Positions 8,011-19,428 of a stretch of 62,698 bases of DNA are shown one piece after another. Position numbers and translations under genes: made by a program. This stretch comes from an uncultured Clostridia bacterium. Lineage in GTDB: Bacteria > Bacillota > Clostridia > TANB77 > CAG-508. Location of the stretch: the NCBI GenBank assembly GCA_934167495.1, contig CAKPKP010000011.1, positions 1 to 62,698 on the forward strand, read 5' to 3'. Below the pieces are notes generated by a model. It saw only the letters and a program-made list of their open reading frames with translations, searched no databases and was not told the origin of the DNA. The number at the start of each line of letters is the position of its first letter. Position 1 is the stretch's first letter.

Positions 8011-11000
8011 ATGCAAATGAACAAAAAATTTAATAAGGTATTAGCAGGAATTTTAATATTCGTAATGACTTTTGCTGATATGGCATTTATAGGTAAAAGT
8101 GCATTTGTATATGCAGCAGACGTTGTATTAGAAAAACAAAACTCTAAAACAACGAATAGTAACGTAGAATTTGATGCATATTTTTTAACAGAGAATAATG
8201 ATAAGTCATATTCAACTGTTAAAGATGTAAATGATGAAAATGTATCAATTAACATAGCATTAAATGTAAAAAATGCAGGATATTTAAAAGATGCTCAAAT
8301 CGAATTAAAAGATACTCAAGAAAAAGGTTTGTTAAATTACAAAGTTAAAGATAAATTAGAAGCAAATGATATAATTCAAAGCTTTGAAGATAACAAATTA
8401 AAATTAAAGTTAATAAATAATATGGCAAAAGAACAAATAATCAGTATACCAATAGAATATTATCAAGAAGAATATACAAGCTTAGATAAAATTTCTAAAG
8501 ATACAAAACTTGAATTTAAAGCTGTATATGTTGATAATAAAGGTAAAGAAATTAATATAAATAAAGAAATTGTTCTAAATATAGGTTGGAAGGATGACTC
8601 AAATATTTTAGTTGAAAGTACAATGGAAAAATATATTCCATACAATGTAGAAGGAAAATCTGGAGTAATACTTCAAACTATAGTAAAGGTTTCTAGTGAT
8701 AAAAGAAATAAAATATTACCAGTTCAAGAAACAACAATAGATATTGATGCACCAAAAATAGATGGAGTAGAAGTAGCTAATGTTCAAGTAGTAGCAAAGA
8801 GTACGATGGCTACTGACGGAAAATCAAATGAACTAGTTAAATTTAATACATCAAATTGGAATTATGATGAGAAAAATAAAAAGATAAATATAAAAATTCA
8901 AAATGATAAAAAAGAAGACGGAACATATTATTCAGCATATGGCTCAGACGAATTCATAGTTACATACACATATTCTCAAGATGCATATAACAAAATAGTA
9001 GATAATCAAATTAATCTAAAATCTAATATAACAGCTAAAGTAACAAGATATTCTGCTGAGAGCAAAAAAGAAATAACAAAAACTTTAGAAGCTGAATATG
9101 ACTTATCTAAAAAAATGGGAGATTTGGTAAGTTATACAGTAGAAAATAATGTTTCAGAAATAACAAAAGGATATATATATGCTAATTATAATAAAGAAGG
9201 AAATTTATACGAAACAGAATTTAATTCAAAGGCAATAGTAAATATATCATATAAAGATATGGTAGAAGAAATACTATTAAAAGATACAAATCAATATTTT
9301 GAAAATAAAGAAGGAAGTAAATTTGATTCAAATGATTTGTATTATAAAGAAATTAGTTTCAATAAAGAAAATATCCTTCAAATATTAGGAAAAGATGGAA
9401 ACATTCAAATCTTAGATAGTACAGGCAATTTGTTAAAAGAAATAAAAGATTTTGAAAATATATTAGTAGATACAAATGGAAACTACATTGTAAAATTTGA
9501 TGATAAAACAAAATCAATATCAATAAAAATGTCTAAGCCAATAGCAGAAGGAAATATAAACATAGGATTTAAAAAGGCAATAGAAAAAGTTTCTTATGAA
9601 AAATCTATATCAAAAGATTTTACTAAAATAGTTAGTGAAACAGAATTATTATCAAAATATACATATGTAGATGAATATGTAAATATTTCAAAAATAGAAA
9701 CAACAACTAACTTGTTAGAAACTGTATCAGATGCAAAATTATATATAAGTAAAAATTATTTATCAACACTTGTAACAAATGACAATGTTGAGTTAAGAGT
9801 TGAATTAAATAACAATAAAGTTGAATCAGATATGTATGGAAATTCAACATTTGAAATTCAATTACCAGAATACATAGAAAACATTGAAATAAGTGAAGCA
9901 AAAATGGTATATGGTGAAGGATTAGAAATAGAAACAGCTGAATTATTAAAAAGAGATAATCATTTAGTAATAAGAGTTACAACAAAAGGAAAACAAAAAG
10001 ATATTATAACAAATACAAACTTAACAGACGGAAGTAACATCCTAACAAATGGAACAAACATAGTATTTAATACAAAAATAGATATAAACATGTTTACACC
10101 TTCAAAAGAAGATGAAATTAAACTATATTATACAAATGATGATTATACAAATTATAAATCAGAAGAAAACGGATATGGATATTATGCAGAAAAAATAGAA
10201 TACAATGCTCCAACAGGACTTGTAGCAATAAATGGAACAAAAAATTATAATGAAAAAAATAATACAATATATTCTATAAATAGTGGAAAAGTAGAAGATA
10301 TAATAGAAATCCTAACAGATGCTAAATTAGCAACAATGGAAATATTATTAATGAACAACAATAATAATAAAGTAACAGATTTAAATATATTAGGAAGATT
10401 TCCATTTAAGGGAAATAAATCAGTAGTATCAAATGAGGATTTAAAAACAACAGTAGATACTGCTATAAAAACAGCTATAATTCCAAGTGCAAATAATAAC
10501 ATAAATGCTGTTGCAACAATATATTATTCATCAAATGAAAACGCAAGTAAAGATTTAACTAATGTAAATAACGGTTGGACAACAGATTTAGGATCATTAC
10601 AAAATCCAAAATCATATTTAATAGTTTTAAATAAAGATTATGAAATGCAACCATCAGAAGTATTAAAATTTGAATATCAATATGAAATACCAGCAGGGTT
10701 AGAGCACAATAATAATATTTCTGCAAATTACGCAGTTTATTATACAAATAATACTGATGTTGCAACATTATCAGAAGTACAAGAATCAGAAGTAATAGGA
10801 GTTACAACAGGAGAAGGGCCAGTACTAAAATTAGAATTACAATCAAATGCAGATTCACAAATAGTGAAAGAGTGTCAAGAAATAATCTATACAGCAAAAG
10901 TTACAAATGCTGGTGATTTACCTGCAAAGAATGTTGTAGTATCAATAGATACACCAGATTATACAAAATTAAAATCATATTCAGTAGAAGATAGTAACGT

Positions 11001-13230
11001 AGTTCCACAATACGTAGATAATAAAATGAGTTTTGCAATGAACGAAATATCAGCTGGAACTAGTAAAGAAATGAAAATATATGTTGATGTAGATAAAGTC
11101 CCATCAATAGAAGAATATTATTCAAATGATGAAAGATTTTCTATGACAGATGATGGAAAGTATTGCTTAATAATTGAAAAAGAAAATCCAGATGATCCAG
11201 AAAATCCAACATATGAAGAACAAATTATAGAAAATTTAGATGATATAAAGATATCAGCAGTAGCAAACTTAACAGCAGAAGATTTAGCTAAGACAATCTC
11301 ATCACCAGCAGTAACAAGCACTGTAAAAGAAGCTGAATTTTCAATAACAGAATCTACAGAAGATTCAAGTTTAATAATTAAAGAAAATAAAGAAATAGAA
11401 TACGATATTATAGTAAATAATTTAACTGCAGAAACAAAAAATGACGTAATAGTTAAAGCTGTTGTTCCAGAAGGAGTAACTTTTAAAGATGCATACATTG
11501 TTGATGAAGAAAACTCACAAACAGCACCACAATATAATGAATCAACAAGAGAAGTTGTATGGAATTTAGGTAATTTAAATGGAAAAGAAAGCAAACAATT
11601 AAAATTAAGAGTTATAACAGATAAATTAAGAGAAGGCATAACAAAAACTACATTATATAGCAACTCTGTAGTGTATGCTAATGGTACTGAAAGTTATAAA
11701 TCAAATACAGTAGAAACTAATATAGGAAGAGCAAGTTTAGTTGTAGGTCAAACAACTGATAAAGAAAATACATATATAAAAGAAGGAGATACAGTAAAAT
11801 ATTTATTTACAATAAAAAATGAAGGAACTGTTGATGCAGATAACGTTAGTTTCACAGATACAATTCCTGATGGCTTAAAAGTAAATAGCATAGAATATAC
11901 AGTAAATGGATCTACTTCAACAAGAACAATATCAGGAACAAATAGTGCTACATTTAAAACAAGTATAGCTCCAGGAGAAACGGTTAATGCAACTGTAACT
12001 GTTGTTGCAGCTAATTTAAATGGATCTGCTGAAAAATCAGTTACAAATTATGCTACTATCGATTTTGATGGAGAAAGCAAAAAAACAAACTCAATAACAC
12101 ATATAATAGAAGCAAACAATAATAATTCAAATACAAACGACCCAGAGAAATCTCAACAATCAGATAATAAAAACAATAACAGCAATAATAATAGTAATAG
12201 TAATAATTCTAGCCAAACATCAAAAACATTTAAAATATCTGGTACAGCATGGATAGATGAAAATGAAAATGGAATGAGAGATTCAAACGAATCAAAAATT
12301 TCAGGAATAGCTGTAAAATTGATAAATTCAAATACAAACTCAATTGAAAAAGAAACAATAACGAATGGTAGTGGAGATTATACATTCTCAGGATTGAATA
12401 AAGGAAATTATTTTATAGTATTTGAATATGATACATTAAAATATGGACTAACAGAGTATAAAAAAGAAAATATAGCTACAAATGTTAATTCAGATGTAAT
12501 AGCAACAAAGATAGAACAAGATGGAAAAATAAAAAATGCAGCAGTAACTGATACAATAACATTAGATACAGTAAGTATATCAAATATAGATATAGGTTTT
12601 GTAAATGCAAAGAAATTTAATTTAAGCTTAAATAAAACAATAAGTAAAATAACAACACAAACACAAGAAGGAACAACAAGTACTACATTTGATAATGTAA
12701 AACTTGCTAAACCAGAAATCTCAGCAAAATATATGTCTGGTTCAACAGTTTTAGTTGAATATACAATAAGTATAACGAACAACGGTGATATAGAAGGAAC
12801 TGCAAGCAAAATAGTTGATTATATTCCAGAAGGAATGAAATTTAACTCAAGCTTGAATCCAAATTGGTATTCAGGTTCAGATGGAAATATTTATACATCA
12901 GAATTAGAAAATATAACAATTAATCCAGGAGAAACTGCAGAAGTAAAAGTTGTATTAACTAAAACAATAACAGACGAGTATGTAGGTTTAATTAATAACC
13001 AAGCAGAAATATATGAAGACTACAATATTTATGGAATTTCAGATAAAAATTCTACACCAGGAAATAAAGCTCAAGGTGAAGACGATATAAATTATGCAGA
13101 CGTAATTATCTCAGTAAGAACTGGTGAAAGCTTAATATACGTTTCAGTAATAATAATAAGCTTAATGATATTAGGAACAGGAATATTCTTAATAAGGACA
13201 CAAGTTACAAAAAAAAGAAAGGAGGTTTAA
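8011..13230 (+). CDS. Giant secreted surface protein with DUF11-like and SdrD-B-like repeats
   Basis: A 1739-aa exported protein, probably displayed on the wall. A long signal peptide (about 1-35, ending FVYAADV) starts it. Most of the chain is beta-rich repeat modules. Two regions match the DUF11/conserved-repeat pattern (phrases such as YTAKVTNAGDLPAKNVVVS and KYLFTIKNEGTVDADNVSF, about 950-1370). An Asn/Ser-rich linker (about 1370-1405) precedes an SdrD-B-like module starting FKISGTAWIDENENGMRDSN. The C-terminus is SVRTGES, a hydrophobic helix and KKRKEV: a cell-wall-sorting layout without a canonical LPxTG. The gene ends 5 bases before the next surface gene, whose ribosome site overlaps this stop region. 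Ligand and function are unknown. Confidence 0.88.
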   Translation: MQMNKKFNKVLAGILIFVMTFADMAFIGKSAFVYAADVVLEKQNSKTTNSNVEFDAYFLTENNDKSYSTVKDVNDENVSINIALNVKNAGYLKDAQIELKDTQEKGLLNYKVKDKLEANDIIQSFEDNKLKLKLINNMAKEQIISIPIEYYQEEYTSLDKISKDTKLEFKAVYVDNKGKEININKEIVLNIGWKDDSNILVESTMEKYIPYNVEGKSGVILQTIVKVSSDKRNKILPVQETTIDIDAPKIDGVEVANVQVVAKSTMATDGKSNELVKFNTSNWNYDEKNKKINIKIQNDKKEDGTYYSAYGSDEFIVTYTYSQDAYNKIVDNQINLKSNITAKVTRYSAESKKEITKTLEAEYDLSKKMGDLVSYTVENNVSEITKGYIYANYNKEGNLYETEFNSKAIVNISYKDMVEEILLKDTNQYFENKEGSKFDSNDLYYKEISFNKENILQILGKDGNIQILDSTGNLLKEIKDFENILVDTNGNYIVKFDDKTKSISIKMSKPIAEGNINIGFKKAIEKVSYEKSISKDFTKIVSETELLSKYTYVDEYVNISKIETTTNLLETVSDAKLYISKNYLSTLVTNDNVELRVELNNNKVESDMYGNSTFEIQLPEYIENIEISEAKMVYGEGLEIETAELLKRDNHLVIRVTTKGKQKDIITNTNLTDGSNILTNGTNIVFNTKIDINMFTPSKEDEIKLYYTNDDYTNYKSEENGYGYYAEKIEYNAPTGLVAINGTKNYNEKNNTIYSINSGKVEDIIEILTDAKLATMEILLMNNNNNKVTDLNILGRFPFKGNKSVVSNEDLKTTVDTAIKTAIIPSANNNINAVATIYYSSNENASKDLTNVNNGWTTDLGSLQNPKSYLIVLNKDYEMQPSEVLKFEYQYEIPAGLEHNNNISANYAVYYTNNTDVATLSEVQESEVIGVTTGEGPVLKLELQSNADSQIVKECQEIIYTAKVTNAGDLPAKNVVVSIDTPDYTKLKSYSVEDSNVVPQYVDNKMSFAMNEISAGTSKEMKIYVDVDKVPSIEEYYSNDERFSMTDDGKYCLIIEKENPDDPENPTYEEQIIENLDDIKISAVANLTAEDLAKTISSPAVTSTVKEAEFSITESTEDSSLIIKENKEIEYDIIVNNLTAETKNDVIVKAVVPEGVTFKDAYIVDEENSQTAPQYNESTREVVWNLGNLNGKESKQLKLRVITDKLREGITKTTLYSNSVVYANGTESYKSNTVETNIGRASLVVGQTTDKENTYIKEGDTVKYLFTIKNEGTVDADNVSFTDTIPDGLKVNSIEYTVNGSTSTRTISGTNSATFKTSIAPGETVNATVTVVAANLNGSAEKSVTNYATIDFDGESKKTNSITHIIEANNNNSNTNDPEKSQQSDNKNNNSNNNSNSNNSSQTSKTFKISGTAWIDENENGMRDSNESKISGIAVKLINSNTNSIEKETITNGSGDYTFSGLNKGNYFIVFEYDTLKYGLTEYKKENIATNVNSDVIATKIEQDGKIKNAAVTDTITLDTVSISNIDIGFVNAKKFNLSLNKTISKITTQTQEGTTSTTFDNVKLAKPEISAKYMSGSTVLVEYTISITNNGDIEGTASKIVDYIPEGMKFNSSLNPNWYSGSDGNIYTSELENITINPGETAEVKVVLTKTITDEYVGLINNQAEIYEDYNIYGISDKNSTPGNKAQGEDDINYADVIISVRTGESLIYVSVIIISLMILGTGIFLIRTQVTKKRKEV

Positions 13231-13235
13231 CTTAA

Positions 13236-16200
13236 ATGATGATGAAAAGTAAAAAGAAAAGTATATTCATAATATTAATTGTCATAGCAGTATTAATAGG
13301 TCTTTCTGGATACAAAATATATGCAGATACACAATTAGCAGATGAAAAGATTTCAGAAGGACAAAGTTCAGATGGCACATACATAAGATTAAAAGATTTA
13401 TATGAAAAATACTATATTCTTTGTTCATATCATGGTGGTGAATTCTCACATTTACCAAGTGAAAATAATGTAACATTAGTTACAGAAGCGGGAAGTTCAG
13501 AAGAAGGATATTTAACACCAGACGATATAGGAAAACAACTATTTCGTGTAAATAAAAAAGGTGAATACAATACACCATTTAAACAAGGAACATATAAACA
13601 TGAAACATATGCATATTATAAAGTTGTAGACACAAAGATAGCAACACCTATGGAAGCATATATATTAGCTGAAATGAGAGAAAATGTTTTAGCAAATGCA
13701 GGAGATGATAATTATACATATGTACAACATGCTTGGTGGACTACACCTGCAGGATCACAAGGTCAAACAACAGTAGCACCAAACGAATTATCAAAAATAG
13801 CTAGTGCATTTGAAGAATACATTAAAAAAATAGCAGAAAAAGAATCTGATGGTTCAATAAAATATGAAAACCAAGTGTATACAATAATTTCAGATGATGG
13901 TACAGAAATAGACTCAGGAAATATAGATGCTCCAAAAATAAATTATACAGCAAGCATAAACGAAGACGCAAACCAAGATGGAACAATCAATGAATACGAT
14001 AAAGCAACAGCAAGTTTTGATTCTTCAACAGGAAAATATAGAGTAGGACCATTCTCAATAAATTATTTAGATGATAGTTATAAAACCTCAGATGGAAAAA
14101 ATATAACATTTTCAGGAATTGAGAAAATTACATTAGTAGGTAATATAGGTGAAATACCAGAAGATAAATGGAGTTTTTATTGGTTAAAAGGTCAAAGAGA
14201 TCCAAATGCTAAAACAGACATGCCAACAGCCAATGAGGTATTTTATATAGACATTGATTATATAGAAGGTTTAACTGAAATATTAGATATAAGAGTTAAA
14301 TTTAAATATATGAATGCAGGTGGACGTTATGAAGATTTAGTAGGAACATATTATAAAGCAACATGGACAGCTCAATCAAAATCTAATTGGTGCCAAGATG
14401 GAAGTACTTGTAATTTTGGTTCTGCACATAATAGCCCAAAAACTCATCTTACATGGAAAGATGGAAAATTACAATATGTTAGTTGTTCTGGTGGTAAAGC
14501 CTGTGGACATGGAAAATTCAAGAGACATATTGAGTCTTGGGATTATTGGGTTCAATTAACAGATCTTAAAAAATATACAGGACAAAGAATTGCATCAGGA
14601 TTAATAGGAGTTAGATGGTATGAAGAAGTAGAATTATCTTTGGGAGTACCAGAAATGGATCATCCAGGAAAATTAAAAATAATAAAAAAGGTAGAAGGAG
14701 ATACATCTCAGATTTCAAGCAATGATTTCTTTGATTTTGAAATATACATTAATGGAAACTTCTATGATAGAGTATCTATAAGAGCTAACGAAGCATATGT
14801 AACAACTCTTGAATGGGAAGATGGTCAAAATGTACCAACATATGAAGTTAGAGAATTAATAAATACAATGCCAGCAGGATATCAATTCGTAGGAATTGAA
14901 AATGCAACAGGAACATTAATCGAAAATGGAACAGTAGAAGTTATATGTACAAATACAATAACACCTCCTCCAACACCTACACCAACACCAACGCCAGAAC
15001 CTAAAAAAGCCAGTCTAGTAGTAAGTAAAAAAGCAATAGGTGGAGAAAAAGATGAAAATGGAAATAGAAAAGAATATCCAACATTTACTTTTGAAATAAG
15101 AATAAAAGAAGAAGGAAAAGATTGGACAACAAGAACTGTAACAATATCTGCTGGTGAAACATATAGAACAGAAGAATTTGTATGGTATAATGAAGCTCCA
15201 ATTTATGAAGTGAAAGAAATAAATGTACCAGATGGATGTTCAGTAACATTACATAATGCATCAGGAACATTAATAGAAGGAAAAGAAGTGTGGGTAAACT
15301 GTTTGAATAGTTTTGCTGATAAATTAGTAGAACTTACAATGCCTATGGGTGGAAAGGTATGGAAAGAAGATATACCAGATTATAAAGATGCAGACTCATA
15401 TGCAAACGGATTATATGATGCAAACGAAGAAGGATTAGCAAAAGTAGAAGTTTATATTTGGAAAGTTACAGGAGATAAGAGAGAACTTGCTACAATAAGA
15501 GATACAGATAATGAAAGTATAATACCTCAACCATTATTTACTGATGCAGATGGTAATTGGACAGCACCTCGTATGGCAGTTCCATATGAAGAAGGAAGCG
15601 GAGCAGGATATTATGATATAGAATTTAAATATGATGGTCAAACTTATGAACCAACAACAGCTTTAGTAACAGCAGGAGGAGATGCTAAAAACAAAATAAA
15701 TGGAAATGCAGAAACATATATGAAAGCATCAACATCTGAAAGAGATAAATATCAAAATGATTCAATGGCTTTAGAGGATGCAGGAGAAAGAGATGCATTT
15801 AATAAAAAATTCCAAGAAATATATGGAAAAGAAAGTATAAATGATAATGGTGAAACAATAGGTGCAGCAACTGGTGTAGATTCACTTGAATATACATCAA
15901 CAGATTATACTGTTTCAGGAAGCAATAATACAAGAAAAATATCAACATTAGTAACTACAGATAGTGAAGGATATGTTTTAGAAAAATACAAAATGAATGC
16001 AAAAGTATCAACAGCTGGATTAAAATATCCATTTGATGATAAATTGCATATGGAAGAATATGATAAAACAATAGATGGTATGACTGAAACAACAAAATAT
16101 ATAGCAACAGATTATTATTTACAACATATTAATCTAGGATTAGTAAAAAGAGAAGAAGCAGATGTAAGTTTAACAAAAGATGTATATTCAGCAAAAGTTA

Positions 16201-19196
16201 TAGTAAACAATAAAATGTTAACTTATAATTATAATACTGCAGTAAACTTTGAAGAAGATCCTTGGGTTGAAGCATTAGAACAACAAATAAAGGTTGCAGA
16301 ACAAAATATATCATATGATTTAAAATTATATAGATCAGATTATTTCTACAGAACAGCAATATATGATAGCAATACAATGGGATATAGTGATGATATACTA
16401 AGTCAAATAAAATCAGTAACATCAGGAACAGAAATGGAAGTTTATTTAACATATAAAATTTCAATGCATAACGAATCAGAGAAGTTAGTTGCAAATATTA
16501 ATAAACTTGTAGATTACTATGATTCAAACATGACATTAGTATCAGAAGATATAGTATCAAAGATAGATGTTCAAGAAGCTGACAAGTTAGTAAGAAAAGA
16601 TATTACAGTTGCAGAAAAAACATATTATGATGTTTTAAAAGCAGCTGAACAAGATAAGACTCCATATTCTTCAGAAGGAGCAACAGGAAGAGCAGATTGG
16701 AGTGAAGAAGGTACAATTCAAGGTTCAGATGGAGTAACATATAAAAAGATTTCAACAGAAACTTTAAAAAATTACAAATTAGCAAGTGGAGAAAAAATAG
16801 ACTTATATGTAACATTTAAAGTTAATAGAGATGCCGTTACAGAAGGAATAGATAAATCTATAGTATTAGGAGAAAAACATAATGTAGCAGAAATTGCAAA
16901 TTACTCAACATATTATGAAGATGGAAGAGTAGCAGGAAGAATAGACAGAGATTCAGCACCAGATAACGTAAATATAGCAAACCATAATGAAAAAGCTTGG
17001 TATGAAGACGATACAGATTCAGCTCCAATAATCAAATTAGATTTATATGATGAAGTAAGACACATAAACGGTATTGTTTGGGAAGATGAAGAAACAAAAA
17101 CAATTCAATATTCTCAAAAAATAGGTGATGGTATATATCAAGAAAATGAAAAAACAATACCAGGAATGACAGTAAAATTAGTAGAAAAAATAACAGTAGA
17201 CGATACAGATTATGATTTTGTATGGCCAGCAACATTTAACTACAATGGTAAAGACTTAATGGAAATAATGAAATTAAAATCACAAATATTAACAGATGAA
17301 AATGGTAAATATGAATTTGAAGGAGTACCTGCCGGAAATTATGCTGTAAGATTTGTATATGGTAGTGTAAGTGATAGTAATTTAGTAGACGATTATATGC
17401 TAGCTGTAAATGGAGATAAAACAATAGAAAATGGATATAATGGTCAAGATTATAAATCAACAATATATCAAGCAGGTTTTGAAGACATAAATACAAGTGA
17501 TGAAGGATACTTAAATAACATATGGCATGACTTCACAAATGGTGAGTTAAAAGATAAAAGAGTATCTGATGCAAGAGATGATGAAATAAGAAGACTAGAA
17601 GTTGTTGCATATTCAAGAACAATAAATAATACTAATGGAGAGGTTTTAGCATCTGCTGATTCTAAAGAAGCAAATCATGATAATCTTGCAAAATATACTG
17701 CAATGGTAGCAAACACAGCAAAGATGGACATTGAAATTGAATACAAAAAACTTGCCGAAGAAAGTGGAATTGAAACAACAATTGATCAAAATGGAACATT
17801 AATGGTTAATGGAGAACAAATAAAAGGAACAAATTACAAATATGATATACCAAATATAGATTTCGGTTTAGAAAAACGTTCTAGTACAATATTAGAATTA
17901 GATAAACAAATAAACGAAATTGTTGTTACAACATCTAATAATGAAAATATAGTAGATGTAGTATATAACCATGAATATTCAATAGATGAAAATGGCAAAA
18001 TAAAAGTAACTACAACAGTAAATGAAGAAAAATCAACTGGATTTGAACATGTTCAATCAGTAAACAATACTCAAGCACTTCAAGGATTCAGATATATTAA
18101 TATGGATGAAAACATAATGCAAGGTGCTACAATAACAATTAAATATGGAATTACAGTATTTGATGTTGGTGAAGTTGATAGAACAGGAAAATTAAGTACA
18201 TTTAATAATGGCGAAGAAATACTAAAAGAAGTAAAAACATTAAAAAATACATATGCTAATAATAAAGAAGTTAAATATGGTGAATATTTAGGAACAATCT
18301 ATTATACAGGTGAAGGAGAAAGTGATGCAGTTGTTACAACAAATATAGAACAAATAATAGATTATGTTGATAATAATTCAGTATTTAATGAAATTAAAAA
18401 TAGTAATATAGAAAACAACAGCTGGAAAACAATATCTATAGAAGAATTATTATTAGGTGATACTCAAAAAGATATATTAAACGGAAGCAATAATGAATAT
18501 GGTATAGATAACAGAGGAAGCATGTTAGAAGCAGGAATTTATAACATAGTAAATGCTGATGGTACAACTAAACCATTAACAGCTGAAGATGTAAAAGTTT
18601 TAAGACAAAAAATAGAAAATAAAGAAGACATAGGTGATATAGCAATATTAGATAGTGATGGTAAGATGTATGTTACAGAACAAAGAAATAACATAGCAGT
18701 AAGTATAAGTGATGCAACAGCTAACCCAAGTATATCTACAAAATTAGTTCCATATAATGCTTATAAAGAAGGTGCTACAACAGATGGAACAGGATTGAAA
18801 ACAAATTATATGGGAAATATCACTATAACAACATCAAGATATATGTCACCAGAGACAGAATCAGATGATTTAGACTTTAATAACTTAGCAGAAATTATAC
18901 AATTCTCTAATACAGTTGGTAGAAGAGATATAGATGCAAAAGTTGGTAATGCAAATCCAATGAATGGTGAATATATAGCTGCATATGGCGGAACTACAGA
19001 AAACATAAATGGTGAAACTGTAACAGTAAAATCAGAACATGATTCTGGTGCAACAGAAGTTATAACATTATCACCACCAACAGGTATATCTGTAGAGAAA
19101 AACATTAACAAAGAATTAATAATAATAGGAATTTTATCTGGAATAATTTTAGTAGGCGGAATATTTATAATCAAAAAGAAAGTTTTAGATAAATAA
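13236..19196 (+). CDS. Giant Cna-B/SdrD-B-type surface protein with SPPTG sorting-like signal
   Basis: A 1986-aa protein with an N-terminal hydrophobic export segment (about 8-28). Around residues 385-440 a Cys-containing patch (WCQDGSTCNFGSAHN, then SCSGGKACGHG) is unlike the rest of the protein. Two Cna-B-like domains (about 480-580 and 590-690) are joined by a Pro-Thr linker. SdrD-B-like modules begin GGKVWKEDIPDY (about 704) and HINGIVWEDEE (about 1272). The end is SPPTG, a hydrophobic helix and KKKVLDK. (S/P)PxTG motifs are used by class B sortase in Clostridioides difficile, so covalent anchoring is plausible. No sortase gene is in the window. It is the second gene of an operon, started by AGGAGG and ATG 13236. 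Confidence 0.88.
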   Translation: MMMKSKKKSIFIILIVIAVLIGLSGYKIYADTQLADEKISEGQSSDGTYIRLKDLYEKYYILCSYHGGEFSHLPSENNVTLVTEAGSSEEGYLTPDDIGKQLFRVNKKGEYNTPFKQGTYKHETYAYYKVVDTKIATPMEAYILAEMRENVLANAGDDNYTYVQHAWWTTPAGSQGQTTVAPNELSKIASAFEEYIKKIAEKESDGSIKYENQVYTIISDDGTEIDSGNIDAPKINYTASINEDANQDGTINEYDKATASFDSSTGKYRVGPFSINYLDDSYKTSDGKNITFSGIEKITLVGNIGEIPEDKWSFYWLKGQRDPNAKTDMPTANEVFYIDIDYIEGLTEILDIRVKFKYMNAGGRYEDLVGTYYKATWTAQSKSNWCQDGSTCNFGSAHNSPKTHLTWKDGKLQYVSCSGGKACGHGKFKRHIESWDYWVQLTDLKKYTGQRIASGLIGVRWYEEVELSLGVPEMDHPGKLKIIKKVEGDTSQISSNDFFDFEIYINGNFYDRVSIRANEAYVTTLEWEDGQNVPTYEVRELINTMPAGYQFVGIENATGTLIENGTVEVICTNTITPPPTPTPTPTPEPKKASLVVSKKAIGGEKDENGNRKEYPTFTFEIRIKEEGKDWTTRTVTISAGETYRTEEFVWYNEAPIYEVKEINVPDGCSVTLHNASGTLIEGKEVWVNCLNSFADKLVELTMPMGGKVWKEDIPDYKDADSYANGLYDANEEGLAKVEVYIWKVTGDKRELATIRDTDNESIIPQPLFTDADGNWTAPRMAVPYEEGSGAGYYDIEFKYDGQTYEPTTALVTAGGDAKNKINGNAETYMKASTSERDKYQNDSMALEDAGERDAFNKKFQEIYGKESINDNGETIGAATGVDSLEYTSTDYTVSGSNNTRKISTLVTTDSEGYVLEKYKMNAKVSTAGLKYPFDDKLHMEEYDKTIDGMTETTKYIATDYYLQHINLGLVKREEADVSLTKDVYSAKVIVNNKMLTYNYNTAVNFEEDPWVEALEQQIKVAEQNISYDLKLYRSDYFYRTAIYDSNTMGYSDDILSQIKSVTSGTEMEVYLTYKISMHNESEKLVANINKLVDYYDSNMTLVSEDIVSKIDVQEADKLVRKDITVAEKTYYDVLKAAEQDKTPYSSEGATGRADWSEEGTIQGSDGVTYKKISTETLKNYKLASGEKIDLYVTFKVNRDAVTEGIDKSIVLGEKHNVAEIANYSTYYEDGRVAGRIDRDSAPDNVNIANHNEKAWYEDDTDSAPIIKLDLYDEVRHINGIVWEDEETKTIQYSQKIGDGIYQENEKTIPGMTVKLVEKITVDDTDYDFVWPATFNYNGKDLMEIMKLKSQILTDENGKYEFEGVPAGNYAVRFVYGSVSDSNLVDDYMLAVNGDKTIENGYNGQDYKSTIYQAGFEDINTSDEGYLNNIWHDFTNGELKDKRVSDARDDEIRRLEVVAYSRTINNTNGEVLASADSKEANHDNLAKYTAMVANTAKMDIEIEYKKLAEESGIETTIDQNGTLMVNGEQIKGTNYKYDIPNIDFGLEKRSSTILELDKQINEIVVTTSNNENIVDVVYNHEYSIDENGKIKVTTTVNEEKSTGFEHVQSVNNTQALQGFRYINMDENIMQGATITIKYGITVFDVGEVDRTGKLSTFNNGEEILKEVKTLKNTYANNKEVKYGEYLGTIYYTGEGESDAVVTTNIEQIIDYVDNNSVFNEIKNSNIENNSWKTISIEELLLGDTQKDILNGSNNEYGIDNRGSMLEAGIYNIVNADGTTKPLTAEDVKVLRQKIENKEDIGDIAILDSDGKMYVTEQRNNIAVSISDATANPSISTKLVPYNAYKEGATTDGTGLKTNYMGNITITTSRYMSPETESDDLDFNNLAEIIQFSNTVGRRDIDAKVGNANPMNGEYIAAYGGTTENINGETVTVKSEHDSGATEVITLSPPTGISVEKNINKELIIIGILSGIILVGGIFIIKKKVLDK

Positions 19197-19202
19197 AATT
19201 GA

Positions 19203-19239
19203 AAACATCCAAATGTAAAACCATTTGGATGTTTTTTTT
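19203..19239 (+). terminator. Terminator after surface protein operon
   Basis: AAACATCCAAATG (19203-19215) pairs with CATTTGGATGTTT (19222-19234), followed by a run of Ts. Confidence 0.93.
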
Positions 19240-19428
19240 CGCAATTCTTATATAAATACTTGTCTTTTTCGCTAAATTATATTAGAATATAAAAAGTAAT
19301 TTTAGAGTATATATATTAAATTATCACAAATTGTAAAAAACTTTTTTAGAACAATTATTTAAAATGACAAAATATTTATAAAATTAGGTATTAAATAAGG
19401 TGTATAAAAAAGTAAGAGGTGGTTAAGG

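Noticed and set aside
11118..11663. A 181-codon minus-strand open frame inside the surface protein gene
   Set aside because: The composition is hydrophobic and low complexity, there is no ribosome site, and the plus strand carries recognisable DUF11-like repeats.
19240..19428. Spo0A-controlled promoter of spoIIE
   Set aside because: Only a degenerate TGACAAA is visible; I could not find convincing paired Spo0A boxes or a well-placed -10 box.
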